The notes: a model not told the origin generated them from the sequence alone. Shown: positions 31,799 to 40,652, counted from the stretch's first letter. The stretch: DNA of 64,000 bases from Fundidesulfovibrio terrae (GCF_022808915.1 NZ_JAKZFS010000001.1:62001-126000); one strand, 5' to 3'. Numbers and translations: made by a program.

Positions 31799-32083
31799 AT
31801 GCCCATCTACGAATACCGCTGCCAGGAATGTCAGCAGACTTTCGAGGAGTGGCAGAAGGACTTCGCCGACCGTCAAGTCCCCTGCCCTGTGTGCGGGGGT
31901 AAGGCCGAGCGTCTTATTTCCAGCTCGTCTTTCGTTCTGAAGGGCGGCGGCTGGTATTCCGATCTGTACTCCAAGCCCGCCGGATCGAATGCGGACACCT
32001 GCGCCCCGGCCTCGTCCACGTCCACAAAGACCGAGACCAAGGCGTGCGCTGCTTCCTGCCCTTCGGGCGGGTGCTCCAACTGA
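31799..32083 (+). CDS. FmdB-family zinc ribbon protein
   Basis: A 94-residue protein. It starts MPIYEYRCQECQQTFEEWQ and continues VPCPVCGGKAERLISSSSF, the FmdB putative regulatory zinc ribbon with two CxxC pairs (Cys8/Cys11 and Cys30/Cys33). The C-terminal third is Thr/Ser/Lys-rich with extra cysteines (CAASCPSGGCSN), which may bind another metal ion. AAGGAGG precedes ATG 31799. FmdB-like proteins are widespread, often near amidase or purine genes, with undefined function. purB follows after a terminator. Confidence 0.92.
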   Translation: MPIYEYRCQECQQTFEEWQKDFADRQVPCPVCGGKAERLISSSSFVLKGGGWYSDLYSKPAGSNADTCAPASSTSTKTETKACAASCPSGGCSN

Positions 32084-32093
32084 CAGGCGCCCC

Positions 32094-32124
32094 GCAAGGC
32101 AGCTTCGGCTGCCTTGCTTGTTTT
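32094..32124 (+). terminator. Terminator after the zinc ribbon gene
   Basis: Stem GCAAGGCAGC with complement around a stable TTCG tetraloop, followed by TTGTTTT. Confidence 0.88.
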
Positions 32125-32168
32125 CAAGCCCCCGCCTGGGGGCACAGCCAACCCCCGCGCCATACACC

Positions 32169-33467
32169 ATGATAGAACGCTACACCCGCCCGGAAATGGG
32201 CAGGCTCTGGAGCCTTGAAAACAGGTTCCGGGTCTGGCTGGAAGTGGAACTGGCAGTCTGCGAAGGCTGGCACGCCATGGGCCGCATCCCGGCCAAGGAC
32301 ATGGAAGCCATTCGCGCCAAGGCCGACGTCAACGTGGACCGCATCCTCGAGATCGAGGAGCGCACCCGCCATGACGTCATCGCCTTCCTCACCAACGTGG
32401 AGGAGCTCGTGGGGCCGTCCGCACGGTTCATCCACCTGGGCTGCACCAGCTCCGACATCGTGGACACGGCCAACGGCGTGCTCCTCAAGCGCGCGGGCGT
32501 GAAGATCCTCGAGGGCCTGGACCGCCTGCTCGGCGTGCTGAGGGACATGGCCCTGGCCAACCGGGGCCGCCTGTGCATGGGCCGCACCCACGGCATCCAT
32601 GCCGAGCCCACCAGCTTCGGGCTCAAGATGGCGGTGTTCTACGCCGAGTTCACGCGCCACCGCGAGCGCGTGGCCCGGGCCGTGGACAACGTAGCCGTGG
32701 GCAAGATCTCCGGGGCCGTGGGCACCTACGCCTATCTTTCCCCCGAACTCGAGGAGCGCGCCTGCGCCATCCTGGGCCTGACCCCGGACCCGGTCTCCAC
32801 CCAGATCGTGCAGCGCGACCGCCACGCCGAATTCTTCACCGCGCTTGGGCTTCTGGGCGGCGGCATCGAGCGCATCTGCGTGGAGCTTCGGCACCTGCAG
32901 CGCACCGAGGTGCTCGAGGTGGAGGAGGGCTTCGGCAAGGGCCAGAAGGGCTCCTCGGCCATGCCCCACAAGAAGAACCCCATTTCCGCCGAGAACCTGG
33001 CCGGGCTCTCCCGGCTTCTGCGCACCAACTCCCTGGCCGCCATGGAGAACATGGCCCTGTGGCACGAGCGCGACATCTCCCACTCCTCCGTGGAGCGGGT
33101 GATCATGCCCGACTCCACCATCCTGGCCGACTATATGCTGCACAGGCTCTCCAACCTTCTCGCGGGGCTTCGCATCATCCCCGAGAACATGGAGCGCAAC
33201 CTTTGGGGCTCCTACGGCCTGTTTTTCTCCCAGGCGGTGCTCCTGGCCCTCATCGACGAGGCCGGAATGGACCGCCAGGCGGCCTACGAGGCCGTTCAGG
33301 CCGTGGCCATGCGCTGCTGGACGGAAAAAAAGCTCTTTCCGGATGAAGTGCGCCATGATACGGCCATCGCCAGCGCGCTTAGCGAAAGCAGGCTGAACGA
33401 TCTGTTCAATCCGGCCAACTTCCTCAAGGAGGAACCGGCCATCTACAAAAGGGTGTTCGGCGCGTGA
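32169..33467 (+). CDS. purB: Adenylosuccinate lyase
   Basis: A 432-residue enzyme of purine synthesis that cleaves SAICAR and adenylosuccinate to release fumarate. It starts [19 protein letters not shown]. Family landmarks are [45 protein letters not shown] and the signature loop [17 protein letters not shown] near residue 262. The helix [18 protein letters not shown] follows. ATG 32169 gives the normal length; there is no strong ribosome-binding site. The stop overlaps the pyrE start (GTGA), so both nucleotide genes are coupled. Confidence 0.97.
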   Translation: MIERYTRPEMGRLWSLENRFRVWLEVELAVCEGWHAMGRIPAKDMEAIRAKADVNVDRILEIEERTRHDVIAFLTNVEELVGPSARFIHLGCTSSDIVDTANGVLLKRAGVKILEGLDRLLGVLRDMALANRGRLCMGRTHGIHAEPTSFGLKMAVFYAEFTRHRERVARAVDNVAVGKISGAVGTYAYLSPELEERACAILGLTPDPVSTQIVQRDRHAEFFTALGLLGGGIERICVELRHLQRTEVLEVEEGFGKGQKGSSAMPHKKNPISAENLAGLSRLLRTNSLAAMENMALWHERDISHSSVERVIMPDSTILADYMLHRLSNLLAGLRIIPENMERNLWGSYGLFFSQAVLLALIDEAGMDRQAAYEAVQAVAMRCWTEKKLFPDEVRHDTAIASALSESRLNDLFNPANFLKEEPAIYKRVFGA

Positions 33468-34015
33468 AACAGCGGCTCGCCAAGATCATACTCGAAAAGT
33501 CCTACCGCGAGGGCGAATTCGTCCTCACTTCCGGTCGCAAGAGCGACTACTACTTCGACTGCAAGCCCACGGCGTTGCATCCCGAAGGCTCCTATCTCAT
33601 CGGCAGCCTTTTCTGCGACATGCTTTCGGGTTTCGACGTGCAGGGCGTGGGCGGCATGACCCTGGGGGCCGATCCCCTGGTCAGCGCCGTCACGGTCATG
33701 TCCTTCATCGGCAAGCGCCCCCTGCCGGGCTTCATCGTGCGCAAGCAGTCCAAGGGCCACGGCACCAACCAGTTTCTCGAAGGACTGGCCAACTTCAAGC
33801 CCGGCGACAAGGTTGCCATGCTCGAAGACGTGGTCACCACCGGCGGCACCCTGCTCAAGGCTTGCGAGCGCGTGCGCGACGCGGGCCTTACGATAGTGGC
33901 CGTGCTGGCCGTGCTCGACAGGCAGGAGGGCGGAAGGGAGAACCTGGCGGCCGCCGGGTACGAACTGACGTCCATTTTCACCAGGGCGGATCTCGTCGCC
34001 GCCAAAGGGCAGTAG
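33464..34015 (+). CDS. pyrE: Orotate phosphoribosyltransferase
   Basis: A 183-residue enzyme that joins orotate and PRPP to make OMP in pyrimidine synthesis. It has LTSGRKSDYYFDCK near the start, GGMTLGADPLVSA, FIVRKQSKGHGTNQFLEG and the PRPP-binding motif VAMLEDVVTTGGTLLKA. The GTG start overlaps the purB stop by three bases. It leads into the downstream cell-wall genes after a 40-base gap. Confidence 0.96.
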   Translation: MKQRLAKIILEKSYREGEFVLTSGRKSDYYFDCKPTALHPEGSYLIGSLFCDMLSGFDVQGVGGMTLGADPLVSAVTVMSFIGKRPLPGFIVRKQSKGHGTNQFLEGLANFKPGDKVAMLEDVVTTGGTLLKACERVRDAGLTIVAVLAVLDRQEGGRENLAAAGYELTSIFTRADLVAAKGQ

Positions 34016-34055
34016 TACCTTCGAGACCACCGTCGACTCACGGAGGAGCCAGACC

Positions 34056-35351
34056 GTGGCCGCACCACGCGCCAAATCGACCGTTATCCGTCTCGCGCTC
34101 GCAGCGCTCGTCTCGTTGTTCCTTGCCGCCCCGGCCCTTGCCGGGGAGGGCTGGACGGTGAACCTCAAGGCCGACCCATACGGTCCGCAGCGCTTTCTGG
34201 CCGTGGACAAGTCCTCGCAGACGTTCTGGATCTTCGAGCAGAAGAGCCCGCTGCAGCCGGTGAAGCAGCTTCCCTGCACCACGGGGCAGGAGCCGGGCAC
34301 CAAGTGGCGCGAGGGCGACCTCAAGACCCCCGAGGGCGTCTACTTCATCAAGGAACGCATCGGCGGCGGCCTGGATTTCGGCCTCTACGGCGACCTGGCC
34401 TTCACGCTCAACTATCCCAATCCCATAGACATCATCAACGGCCGCAAGGGTTCGGGCATCTGGATCCACGGCCGGGGCCGCCCCATCACGCCCAACGAGA
34501 GCAAGGGCTGCGTGGCCCTGAACAACCCCGACATCAAGGACCTGGACCCCCAGCTCACCAAGCGCATCCTGCCCGTGGTCATCGCCAATGAGGTCCACTG
34601 GTCCAAGGACAACCCCACCGCCACCAAGGAAGGCCAGGAAGTGGTGGCCGCCACCCTGGAATGGGCCAAGGCGTGGTCGCGCAAGTCCGAGGATTTCTTC
34701 GCCTTCCACGACGCGGCCAAGTTCTCCGTGTCCACGGGCGAGCCCTTCGACACCTTCCGGTCCCACAAGCGCCAGCTCTTCGCCAAGCTGCCCTGGATAC
34801 ACGTGCTCATCGACGACGTGCGCGCCGTGCAGGGGCCGGACTACTGGGTGACCTACTTCGGCCAGCTCTACCGTTCCCCCACGCTCTCCAGCGAAGGAAT
34901 CAAGCGCCTCTACTGGCAGCGCAACGAGCAGGGGCGCATGGTCATCGTGGGCATGGACTACGACGAGATTTCGCTTGGGCTCGAGGGCAAGTACCTCTCC
35001 CGGGTGCGCGACGACGTGGCCAAGGTGGTGGAGGCCTGGCGCAAAGCCTGGGAAGGTGGCAAGGTGGCCGAGTACATGCAGTTCTACGACGAGAACGCCG
35101 TACAGGGCGACCGCAAGGGCAAGGCGGCCATCCGCGAGCAGAAGCAGCAGCTCTGGGCCGGGTCCAAGGCGCCCAGGAAGGTGGCTCTGCGCGACATGAA
35201 GTTCTCCCTGGCCCAGGACGGCGTGCAGGTCGAGTTCGTGCAGGAGTACGCCAGCAAGGACGGCAACTCGGACAAGGGCAGGAAGAAGCTGGTCTTGGGC
35301 CCGGTGGGCAACGGGTGGTCCATCCTGGATGAGGATTGGAGCAAGATGTAA
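34056..35351 (+). CDS. YkuD-NTF2 peptidoglycan enzyme, Csd6/Pgp2-like
   Basis: A 431-residue exported protein. It has a signal peptide (LALAALVSLFLAAPALAG), then a YkuD domain (residues about 40-175) with the active site HGRGRPITPNESKGCVAL (His138, Cys152). The C-terminal domain (residues about 305-431) resembles an NTF2/SnoaL fold (VVEAWRKAWEGGKVAEYMQF onward). This two-domain layout is that of Helicobacter Csd6 and Campylobacter Pgp2, enzymes that trim peptidoglycan tetrapeptides and set helical shape. An L,D-transpeptidase role remains possible. GTG start with GGAGGAG upstream. The Csd4-like carboxypeptidase two genes downstream strengthens the shape interpretation. Confidence 0.85.
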   Translation: MAAPRAKSTVIRLALAALVSLFLAAPALAGEGWTVNLKADPYGPQRFLAVDKSSQTFWIFEQKSPLQPVKQLPCTTGQEPGTKWREGDLKTPEGVYFIKERIGGGLDFGLYGDLAFTLNYPNPIDIINGRKGSGIWIHGRGRPITPNESKGCVALNNPDIKDLDPQLTKRILPVVIANEVHWSKDNPTATKEGQEVVAATLEWAKAWSRKSEDFFAFHDAAKFSVSTGEPFDTFRSHKRQLFAKLPWIHVLIDDVRAVQGPDYWVTYFGQLYRSPTLSSEGIKRLYWQRNEQGRMVIVGMDYDEISLGLEGKYLSRVRDDVAKVVEAWRKAWEGGKVAEYMQFYDENAVQGDRKGKAAIREQKQQLWAGSKAPRKVALRDMKFSLAQDGVQVEFVQEYASKDGNSDKGRKKLVLGPVGNGWSILDEDWSKM

Positions 35352-36131
35352 ATGTCAGGCTCGGGCAAGTTGAACCTCATCTGGTTCCGCGACGAGGAAC
35401 CTGCCAAGCGCCTGCGCGTGAGGCCCGGCTGGATTCGGGCTTTCACCTATTTTCTGGTGCTGGTGGTGCTCGGCGCGGGCGGGGGGATTTTCACGGCCTA
35501 CGAATTCTGGCGGCGCTCCCAGGACATGCAGGCGGAGAAGCGCGACGTGGAGAAGCGCCTGAACGAGACGCTTCTCAAGCTCGAGCGGCTCCAGAACATC
35601 GAGAAGCTGCTCCAGACCTCCGACGCCTCGGAGATGGCCCAGCTGCTCGGCGGCCTTAACGTGGACACCCAGGCGGGCAAGGCCCCGCAGGCCGCCCCTA
35701 ACGCCAAGTCCGGCGGCAAGGACGCACCGGCCGCCAAGAACGGGACGCCCGAGCGCGAACGCCCCCCGGGCTTCGACCTGGCCGATGTCATGGGCAAGGT
35801 GGACCTGGGACAGGTGGGCGTGGAGAACTTCCGGGCCAAGGTGGACGCCAAGGGCATCCATTACGGCTTCGACCTCTCCAACCTCATGCCCCAGGCGTTG
35901 TCGGGAAGCGGGCAGCTCCTGGCCGTTGGCCGCGACGGCGGCGTGATCCCGGTCCCCACCGGCAAGGAGGACCTGGGCTTCTCCATCCAGCGCTTCAAGC
36001 AGGTGTCGTCGCAGGCTGCGCTTCCCCAGGGCGTCGATCCCGGAAATCTTTACGGCTTCAGGCTGGTGCTCAGCAATGCTTCAGGCAAGACCATCTTCAG
36101 CGAGACCTATCCGCTGGCCCAGGCTCAGTAG
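35352..36131 (+). CDS. Membrane protein with coiled coil, in the peptidoglycan-trimming operon
   Basis: A 259-residue bitopic protein. A short cytoplasmic start (LNLIWFRDEEPAKRLRVRPG) is followed by one helix (AFTYFLVLVVLGAGGGIFTAY). A periplasmic coiled coil comes next (residues about 55-95, MQAEKRDVEKRLNETLLKLE), then an Ala/Gly/Lys linker and a C-terminal beta-rich domain. The ATG follows the previous stop with no gap, so it is translationally coupled to the YkuD gene, and the next gene starts inside it. It may act as a scaffold for the two trimming enzymes, as Csd5 does in Helicobacter, though no sequence similarity to Csd5 can be claimed. Confidence 0.78.
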   Translation: MSGSGKLNLIWFRDEEPAKRLRVRPGWIRAFTYFLVLVVLGAGGGIFTAYEFWRRSQDMQAEKRDVEKRLNETLLKLERLQNIEKLLQTSDASEMAQLLGGLNVDTQAGKAPQAAPNAKSGGKDAPAAKNGTPERERPPGFDLADVMGKVDLGQVGVENFRAKVDAKGIHYGFDLSNLMPQALSGSGQLLAVGRDGGVIPVPTGKEDLGFSIQRFKQVSSQAALPQGVDPGNLYGFRLVLSNASGKTIFSETYPLAQAQ

Positions 36132-37854
36132 CCTGGCGATCATCATACTGCTTCTCTCCGCCTTGCCCGCTTGGGGCGAGGTCCACACCTTTTTCCCCGG
36201 CACCCAGTACGCCCTGGACGTCCACTTCCTGAGGGGCGAGAAGCCCGGCCCCACGGTCATGGTGCAGGGCGGCATCCAGGGCGACGAGTCGGGCGGTTTC
36301 CTCACCGCACAGCTGCTCACCCGGGCCAAGGTGACGCGCGGCACGGTCATCATCGTGCCCCGGGCCAACCCCCCCTCCATCCACGAGCACGCCCGGGCCA
36401 TCAACGTGGACCTGAACCGCCGCTTCGACAAGGACTACAACGAGTTCTACGAAGACCGCCTGGCCCGGCTCATCCGCTTCCTGGTGTCCCAGAGCCAGGC
36501 CCTCATCCACCTGCACGAAGGCTCCGGCTTCTACGACCCCGTGCGCAAGAGCGACCTGCGCGGCCCCCAGCGCTACGGCCAGTCCGTGATCATCGACTCC
36601 GCCGACTACAAGCGCCTGGTGCACCTGGAGCGCATGGCCCGGCAGGTGCTCGCCAAGCTCAACGAGGGCGTGACCCCCAAGGACTACGCCTTCCAGCTCT
36701 TCAACATGGACACCTTCAACGACCGCTCCAAATACCTGGAGCAGCGCAAATCGCTCACCTACTACGCCCTGTCCAACGTGGGCATTCCGGCCGTGGCCAT
36801 TGAGGTGAGCAAGAACATCCCGGACCTGTCCTGGAAGGTGGCCAACCAGCTCAAGGCCACCACGCTTTTTTTGCGCCAGTTCGGCATCGAACTGGAAGTT
36901 CCGGCGGTCGCGCCCGAGGACATGAAGGCGTACCCCGCCCGCGAGGTGAAGCTCACGGTCAACGGCCGCGAGATCGTGTCCAAGGGCCAGAAGATCGCCG
37001 TGGCCCCGGGCGCTCCCTTGGACGTGCGTTGCGAGTTCCCGGCGGGCACCGCCCCCATGAATCCGGTGACGGCCGTGTTCGCCTCGGACAGGCCCGGCTA
37101 CAACCTGGCCAAGTCCCCGCGCCTGCCGCTGTCTCCCTTCCAGACCCTGGACGTGCGCGCCGACGGCGTGGTCCTGGCCAAGGCGTCCCTGGAGTGGACG
37201 GGCAACTGGCCCGTGCCGGAGGCGTCGGGGCCGCCCAAGTTCGTCTGCTGGCTCCGGGGCGAGCTCAAGCTGGTCCCGGCGGGCGGCACCCTCGAGGCCG
37301 TGCAGGGCGACCAGCTTGTGCTGGAGGGCATGTGGGGGAGCAAGCGCGAGGAAGTGCTCAATCTGAAGGGCTACGTGAGCCGCGTGGGCTTAAACGACGG
37401 CCAGGACGCCGGGCAGGAGATCATCCTGGACCCCAAGAGCTTCCTGCCCCGCTATGCCAAGACCCTGCCGGGCGGCGACCTGCTCTACGAGGTGGTGCGG
37501 GAGACCTTCAAGGCGAACCGCGAGAAGTTCTTCATCCGGGTGCGTCCGCGCGAGGTGCAGGCCCTGGTGCTCACGGCCGCCGACGGCAAGGAACTCTCCC
37601 TTGCCTGGAGCCCGGGCAAGCCGCTCTCGCTTCCGCCCGGCCGCTACACCCTCAAGGACGTGCGGGGCAACGGCCCGGCGGGCATGGTGCAGCTCTTCGC
37701 GGGCAAGACGCCCGTGAAGGCCGGACAGAGCTTCTCCGTGGCGGACAAGGACGAGATCGTCCTGCGCCAGGCCACCACCTTCGCCGAGATGGGCAAGATG
37801 CCCGTCTCCGGGCGCGTGTCCCTGTCCATGGCCGGGCAAGAGAAGAGCTACTAG
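36076..37854 (+). CDS. M14/M99-type carboxypeptidase, Csd4/Pgp1-like
   Basis: A 592-residue exported protein. A signal helix (LSSLAIIILLLSALPAWG) is followed by a metallocarboxypeptidase domain. Instead of the usual His-x-x-Glu, the zinc site reads GGIQGDESGG (Gln68, Glu71), with IHLHEGSGFY supplying His145 or His147. VNVDLNRRF-like and VAIEVSKN segments follow. The Gln zinc ligand is the hallmark of the Csd4/Pgp1 (M99) group, which removes D-amino acids from peptidoglycan tripeptides and curves the cell. Residues 310-590 hold two or three Ig-like domains. It begins 56 bases inside the previous gene. Assignment to the group is good; substrate is inferred. Confidence 0.85.
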   Translation: MLQARPSSARPIRWPRLSSLAIIILLLSALPAWGEVHTFFPGTQYALDVHFLRGEKPGPTVMVQGGIQGDESGGFLTAQLLTRAKVTRGTVIIVPRANPPSIHEHARAINVDLNRRFDKDYNEFYEDRLARLIRFLVSQSQALIHLHEGSGFYDPVRKSDLRGPQRYGQSVIIDSADYKRLVHLERMARQVLAKLNEGVTPKDYAFQLFNMDTFNDRSKYLEQRKSLTYYALSNVGIPAVAIEVSKNIPDLSWKVANQLKATTLFLRQFGIELEVPAVAPEDMKAYPAREVKLTVNGREIVSKGQKIAVAPGAPLDVRCEFPAGTAPMNPVTAVFASDRPGYNLAKSPRLPLSPFQTLDVRADGVVLAKASLEWTGNWPVPEASGPPKFVCWLRGELKLVPAGGTLEAVQGDQLVLEGMWGSKREEVLNLKGYVSRVGLNDGQDAGQEIILDPKSFLPRYAKTLPGGDLLYEVVRETFKANREKFFIRVRPREVQALVLTAADGKELSLAWSPGKPLSLPPGRYTLKDVRGNGPAGMVQLFAGKTPVKAGQSFSVADKDEIVLRQATTFAEMGKMPVSGRVSLSMAGQEKSY

Positions 37855-37887
37855 GGGCCGCGCGCGAAACGGCCGAGACGGAGCGCT

Positions 37888-37945
37888 ACGGAGATGGCAT
37901 TCCTCCGCTAACCGCCGCATCCACGCGGCTGATGATGCCTGCGAG
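37888..37945 (+). promoter_or_regulatory. Fluoride (crcB) riboswitch
   Basis: The sequence GGAGATGGCATTCCTCCG, then CTAACCGCCG, a short helix, and CTGATGATGCCTGC matches the conserved parts of the crcB-motif fluoride riboswitch. It lies 70 bases before crcB, exactly where expected. Fluoride binding should turn on the crcB-DUF190 message. Confidence 0.93.
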
Positions 37946-38014
37946 TTGGCCGGACAGGCTGCGTAGGCGATGCTTTGCCTGTCCTGGGATGAACTCTCAA
38001 CACAGGACTGTGCA

Positions 38015-38398
38015 ATGTGGAAGCCAATCCTTGCCATCGCGCTCGGCTCCGTGTTCGGCGGGCTCCTCCGCTGGGGTCTTGGCCTCAAGCTCAACGGTTT
38101 TTTTCCGACAGTGCCGTTCGGCACGTTGTCGGCCAACCTGATCGCCGGCTACATCATCGGCGTGGCGGTGGCCTATTTCGCCCAGGCTCCCGGTATCGCG
38201 CCCGAGTGGCGGTTGTTCATCATCACGGGGTTCTGCGGCGGCCTGTCCACCTTCTCGACGTTTTCGGCTGAAATTGTCGCGTTGCTCCAGCGGGGGCAGT
38301 TCGTTTGGGCGCTGGGAGCCATCGGCATCCACGTTGCCGGGTCGTTGGTGATGACGGTGGCGGGCATCGCTTCCTGGCAGTGGTTCAAAACGTATTGA
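38015..38398 (+). CDS. crcB: Fluoride channel CrcB (Fluc)
   Basis: A 127-residue membrane protein with four helices, the size of a dual-topology Fluc fluoride channel. Landmarks are [10 protein letters not shown] at the start, [14 protein letters not shown], and [19 protein letters not shown], which contains the polar Phe/Ser/Thr track that conducts fluoride. It exports fluoride passively down its gradient. A single gene copy suggests a homodimer. It is controlled by the riboswitch upstream and followed by a DUF190 gene after 12 bases. Confidence 0.97.
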   Translation: MWKPILAIALGSVFGGLLRWGLGLKLNGFFPTVPFGTLSANLIAGYIIGVAVAYFAQAPGIAPEWRLFIITGFCGGLSTFSTFSAEIVALLQRGQFVWALGAIGIHVAGSLVMTVAGIASWQWFKTY

Positions 38399-38410
38399 GG
38401 AGACATCGGC

Positions 38411-38728
38411 ATGAACGGCTACCAGGTCACCTTCTTCACGCAGCAGGATCGCCGTCATCACGGCAAACCCTTGGCGAGCTGGCTTGTGCACTTGGCGGGC
38501 GAACTCGGCCTGCGCGGCGCCACCGTGATACCGGCCAGCGAAGGCATGGACCACCACCATCAGGTTCATTCCTCGCATTTCTTCGAGTTGGCGGATCAGC
38601 CCTTGTCGGTGGTGATGGCGGTGACGAGCGAGGAAGCCGACCGGCTGTTCGATCGGCTGAGCGCGGAGGGCGTGTACCTCTTCTACGTCAAGACAGCCGT
38701 CGAGTTCGGCGTAATCGGCACCCCCTAG
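38411..38728 (+). CDS. DUF190 family protein
   Basis: A 105-residue soluble protein of the DUF190 family, very commonly encoded next to crcB. It starts NGYQVTFFTQQDRRHHGKPL, has GLRGATVIPASEGM, a His-rich loop (DHHHQVHSSHFFEL) and ends in the VVMAVTSEEADRLF helix and YFVKT-type strand (LFYVKTAVEFG). The ferredoxin-like fold recalls PII regulators, so a regulatory role with the channel is often suggested but unproven. Confidence 0.9.
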   Translation: MNGYQVTFFTQQDRRHHGKPLASWLVHLAGELGLRGATVIPASEGMDHHHQVHSSHFFELADQPLSVVMAVTSEEADRLFDRLSAEGVYLFYVKTAVEFGVIGTP

Positions 38729-38860
38729 CATGCAACCGGTTCCATTTCGCGAGCAGTCTTCCGCCGGCGGCGCGGGGCGCGGCCGGGCTCCGGCCGCTTC
38801 TTCCACTCGCTGTCCCGGCGTGCTACACCCGTCCCGGACCTATCCGCCAAGGAGCGCCTC

Positions 38861-39127
38861 ATGAGCGTCCAATGGACCAAACACGACGACTCAACCTACT
38901 ACCTGAGCCTGGGCAAATCCCTGCTCGTGACCACGGTCTACGACCGCCTGACGCCGCCGGGCTGGAAGGTCCAGGTGGGCCAGCGGGCGCTCAAGGACAA
39001 GTTCGGCTCCCTGGAGGACGCCCAGAAGATCGCCCTGGCCTTCGCCGAAAAGGTGGTGGCGGCCATCCGGGCGGACCTGGACTCCCTCAAGTCCCAGCCC
39101 TCGGGCGACCCTCCGGCCGGGGCATGA
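38861..39127 (+). CDS. Small hypothetical protein, 88 residues
   Basis: A soluble protein with AAGGAGCG eight bases before the ATG. It begins SVQWTKHDDSTYYLSLGKS, is beta-rich for the first 50 residues (VYDRLTPPGWKVQVGQRALK), then has one Ala-rich helix (IALAFAEKVVAAIRADLDSL). No family recognised. Its TGA overlaps the ATG of the next gene (ATGA), so the two are a coupled pair. Confidence 0.75.
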   Translation: MSVQWTKHDDSTYYLSLGKSLLVTTVYDRLTPPGWKVQVGQRALKDKFGSLEDAQKIALAFAEKVVAAIRADLDSLKSQPSGDPPAGA

Positions 39128-39402
39128 CCCGCCGCCAAGTCCTGGCCGCGCTGGCGGTTCTCTCAAGCGCCGGGCTGGCCGCGCGCCCGGCCCGGGCCAT
39201 GTCCTTCGACAGGGAGCAGGTCCGTTGCGCCACGTGCAACTACTGGGCGGGCACCCGCAAGGCCTACGCCCAGCAGCGCGTGGAAACCGAGGTGGCCGGA
39301 CGGGGCCGGTGCGGCAACGTGGACAGCCTCTACCTCAACCTCTGGGTGGGGCCCCTGCACTTCTGCCCCCAATACATGACCTGGGAACAGCTCAGCAGTT
39401 AG
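39124..39402 (+). CDS. Exported small cysteine-containing protein
   Basis: A 92-residue protein with an N-terminal export signal starting MTRRQVLAALAVLSSAGLAA and ending ARPARA. The Arg-Arg at positions 3-4 could direct Tat export, although the RR-x-F-L-K pattern is only partly met. The mature part has CATCNYWAGTRKA near its start and two further cysteines (GRGRCGN; LHFCPQYM), so four Cys could bind a metal or form two disulfides. It overlaps the previous gene by four bases. Function unknown. Confidence 0.75.
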   Translation: MTRRQVLAALAVLSSAGLAARPARAMSFDREQVRCATCNYWAGTRKAYAQQRVETEVAGRGRCGNVDSLYLNLWVGPLHFCPQYMTWEQLSS

Positions 39403-39691
39403 CCGGAGCGCCACCCAGAACCTCACGCAGCTTGCCGCCGTCCTGGAGCCCCTGGATGTAGGCGAAGCGCACGTACAGGTGCCTCAGACGCTCGGAAAGC
39501 CCCTCGATCTCCGTGAGCAGGTCCTGGGCTTCGGTGCGGTCGGACTCGGGCAGAAGCTCCAGGAGCTTTTCCTGGGCCTTGCGCAGGGAGTCGAAATACT
39601 GAGGGGCTTCCTCGCCGGGCAGGGGCGCGCCCCACAGATCCTCCAGACGGGAAGAGATGATGTCCGGGAAAACGGTCTTGGGAGCGTTCAT
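39392..39691 (-). CDS. Hypothetical helical protein, 99 residues
   Basis: A mostly alpha-helical soluble protein (LRKAQEKLLELLPESDRTEA; LLTEIEGLSERLRHLYVRFA), GGAGG upstream of its ATG. Its last bases overlap the 3' end of the plus-strand gene before it by 11 bases, in convergent orientation. No family recognised. Confidence 0.7.
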   Translation of the reverse strand: MNAPKTVFPDIISSRLEDLWGAPLPGEEAPQYFDSLRKAQEKLLELLPESDRTEAQDLLTEIEGLSERLRHLYVRFAYIQGLQDGGKLREVLGGAPANC

Positions 39692-39784
39692 GGCTGCCCT
39701 CCTTCGCTGGGTTCAGGCCCGGCCCGGTGCGCGAAGCGAACAGGCCGGTACAAGTCGCCTGTATCGCCTATATTGCGCTTTGGT

Positions 39785-40612
39785 TCAACCCTGCTGCAGA
39801 AATGTGATGAAATCGCTTCGGCCGGCCAGCCTGCACTCCAGGTACAGGGCGATGTATTCGGGGTAGGTCAGGGAACGCCCGTACACGTTGTAGCGCTCCT
39901 GCCAGCCGCCGAAGTCCAGCCCGTGAAAGGCGGCCACGCCCGGGTGTATGGGCAGTTGGAAATCCTGGTACAACTCGGGGCAGGCATTTCTGAACGCGTC
40001 CGGCAACGGCTCCAGGCCGAGGAGCGCCAGCAGCGAATCCGCCGCGTGGAACATGAGCCGCCTGCCGGGGTGGTTCACGCTCTGGAAAAGCTTGTCCTGC
40101 CGGAAATTCTCCTCGATCAGGTCCACGTACCTCACGTCGCTCTGAAGCTCCTTCTCCCGCTCCCTGGCCAGCGTGTCCGCCAGAAGGGCGGCCAGGTCGT
40201 ACATGCGGTCAAGGCTCGCCTTCAGGGCCACGTGCAGGGCCTCGAACTTGCCCAGGCCGCGTCCCAGAAGCTCCTCCAGCAGGCTGTCGGCGTAGTCGAA
40301 CCCGGGCCGGTTGGACCAGAACGGCCAGTACCCCTTGAAAAGCATGTTGGGATAGCACAAGGTCTGCGCGCCCGGCGGCAGCTGCGCCTTGAGCGCGTCG
40401 GAGGAAAGCTCCCCCCACTCGGAGCCCAGGTGCTGGTGCAGGAAAAGACCGCAGCGGTCCAGGCTCTCCTGGGGGATGGCCTGCCGGGTGAAGTTGACGT
40501 AGTACTCCACCGCGAACGCGGCGGTGAACCCGGGCGACGAGGCCAGAAACGCCGCCAAGGTCTCCCCCTGGCAGTTGCCATGGAGGATGCACAGTTTTTT
40601 CCCGGAAAGCAT
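39785..40612 (-). CDS. WcbI-family putative acyltransferase
   Basis: A 275-residue protein of the WcbI family (polysaccharide biosynthesis putative acetyltransferase). The family start is KLCILHGNCQGETLAAFL, where GNCQ is the characteristic motif. Other matching stretches are LCYPNMLFKGYWPFW and VNHPGRRLMFHAADSLL. Start 40612 places the motif close to the N-terminus as usual, with AAGGCGAG upstream. WcbI in Burkholderia contributes to capsule modification; here no capsule genes adjoin, so the acceptor is unknown. It is divergent from the HD protein gene. Confidence 0.78.
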   Translation of the reverse strand: MLSGKKLCILHGNCQGETLAAFLASSPGFTAAFAVEYYVNFTRQAIPQESLDRCGLFLHQHLGSEWGELSSDALKAQLPPGAQTLCYPNMLFKGYWPFWSNRPGFDYADSLLEELLGRGLGKFEALHVALKASLDRMYDLAALLADTLAREREKELQSDVRYVDLIEENFRQDKLFQSVNHPGRRLMFHAADSLLALLGLEPLPDAFRNACPELYQDFQLPIHPGVAAFHGLDFGGWQERYNVYGRSLTYPEYIALYLECRLAGRSDFITFLQQG

Positions 40613-40652
40613 GGGGCTCGCCTTTACCACAGGCGGGCCCGGAGGAGAACAC

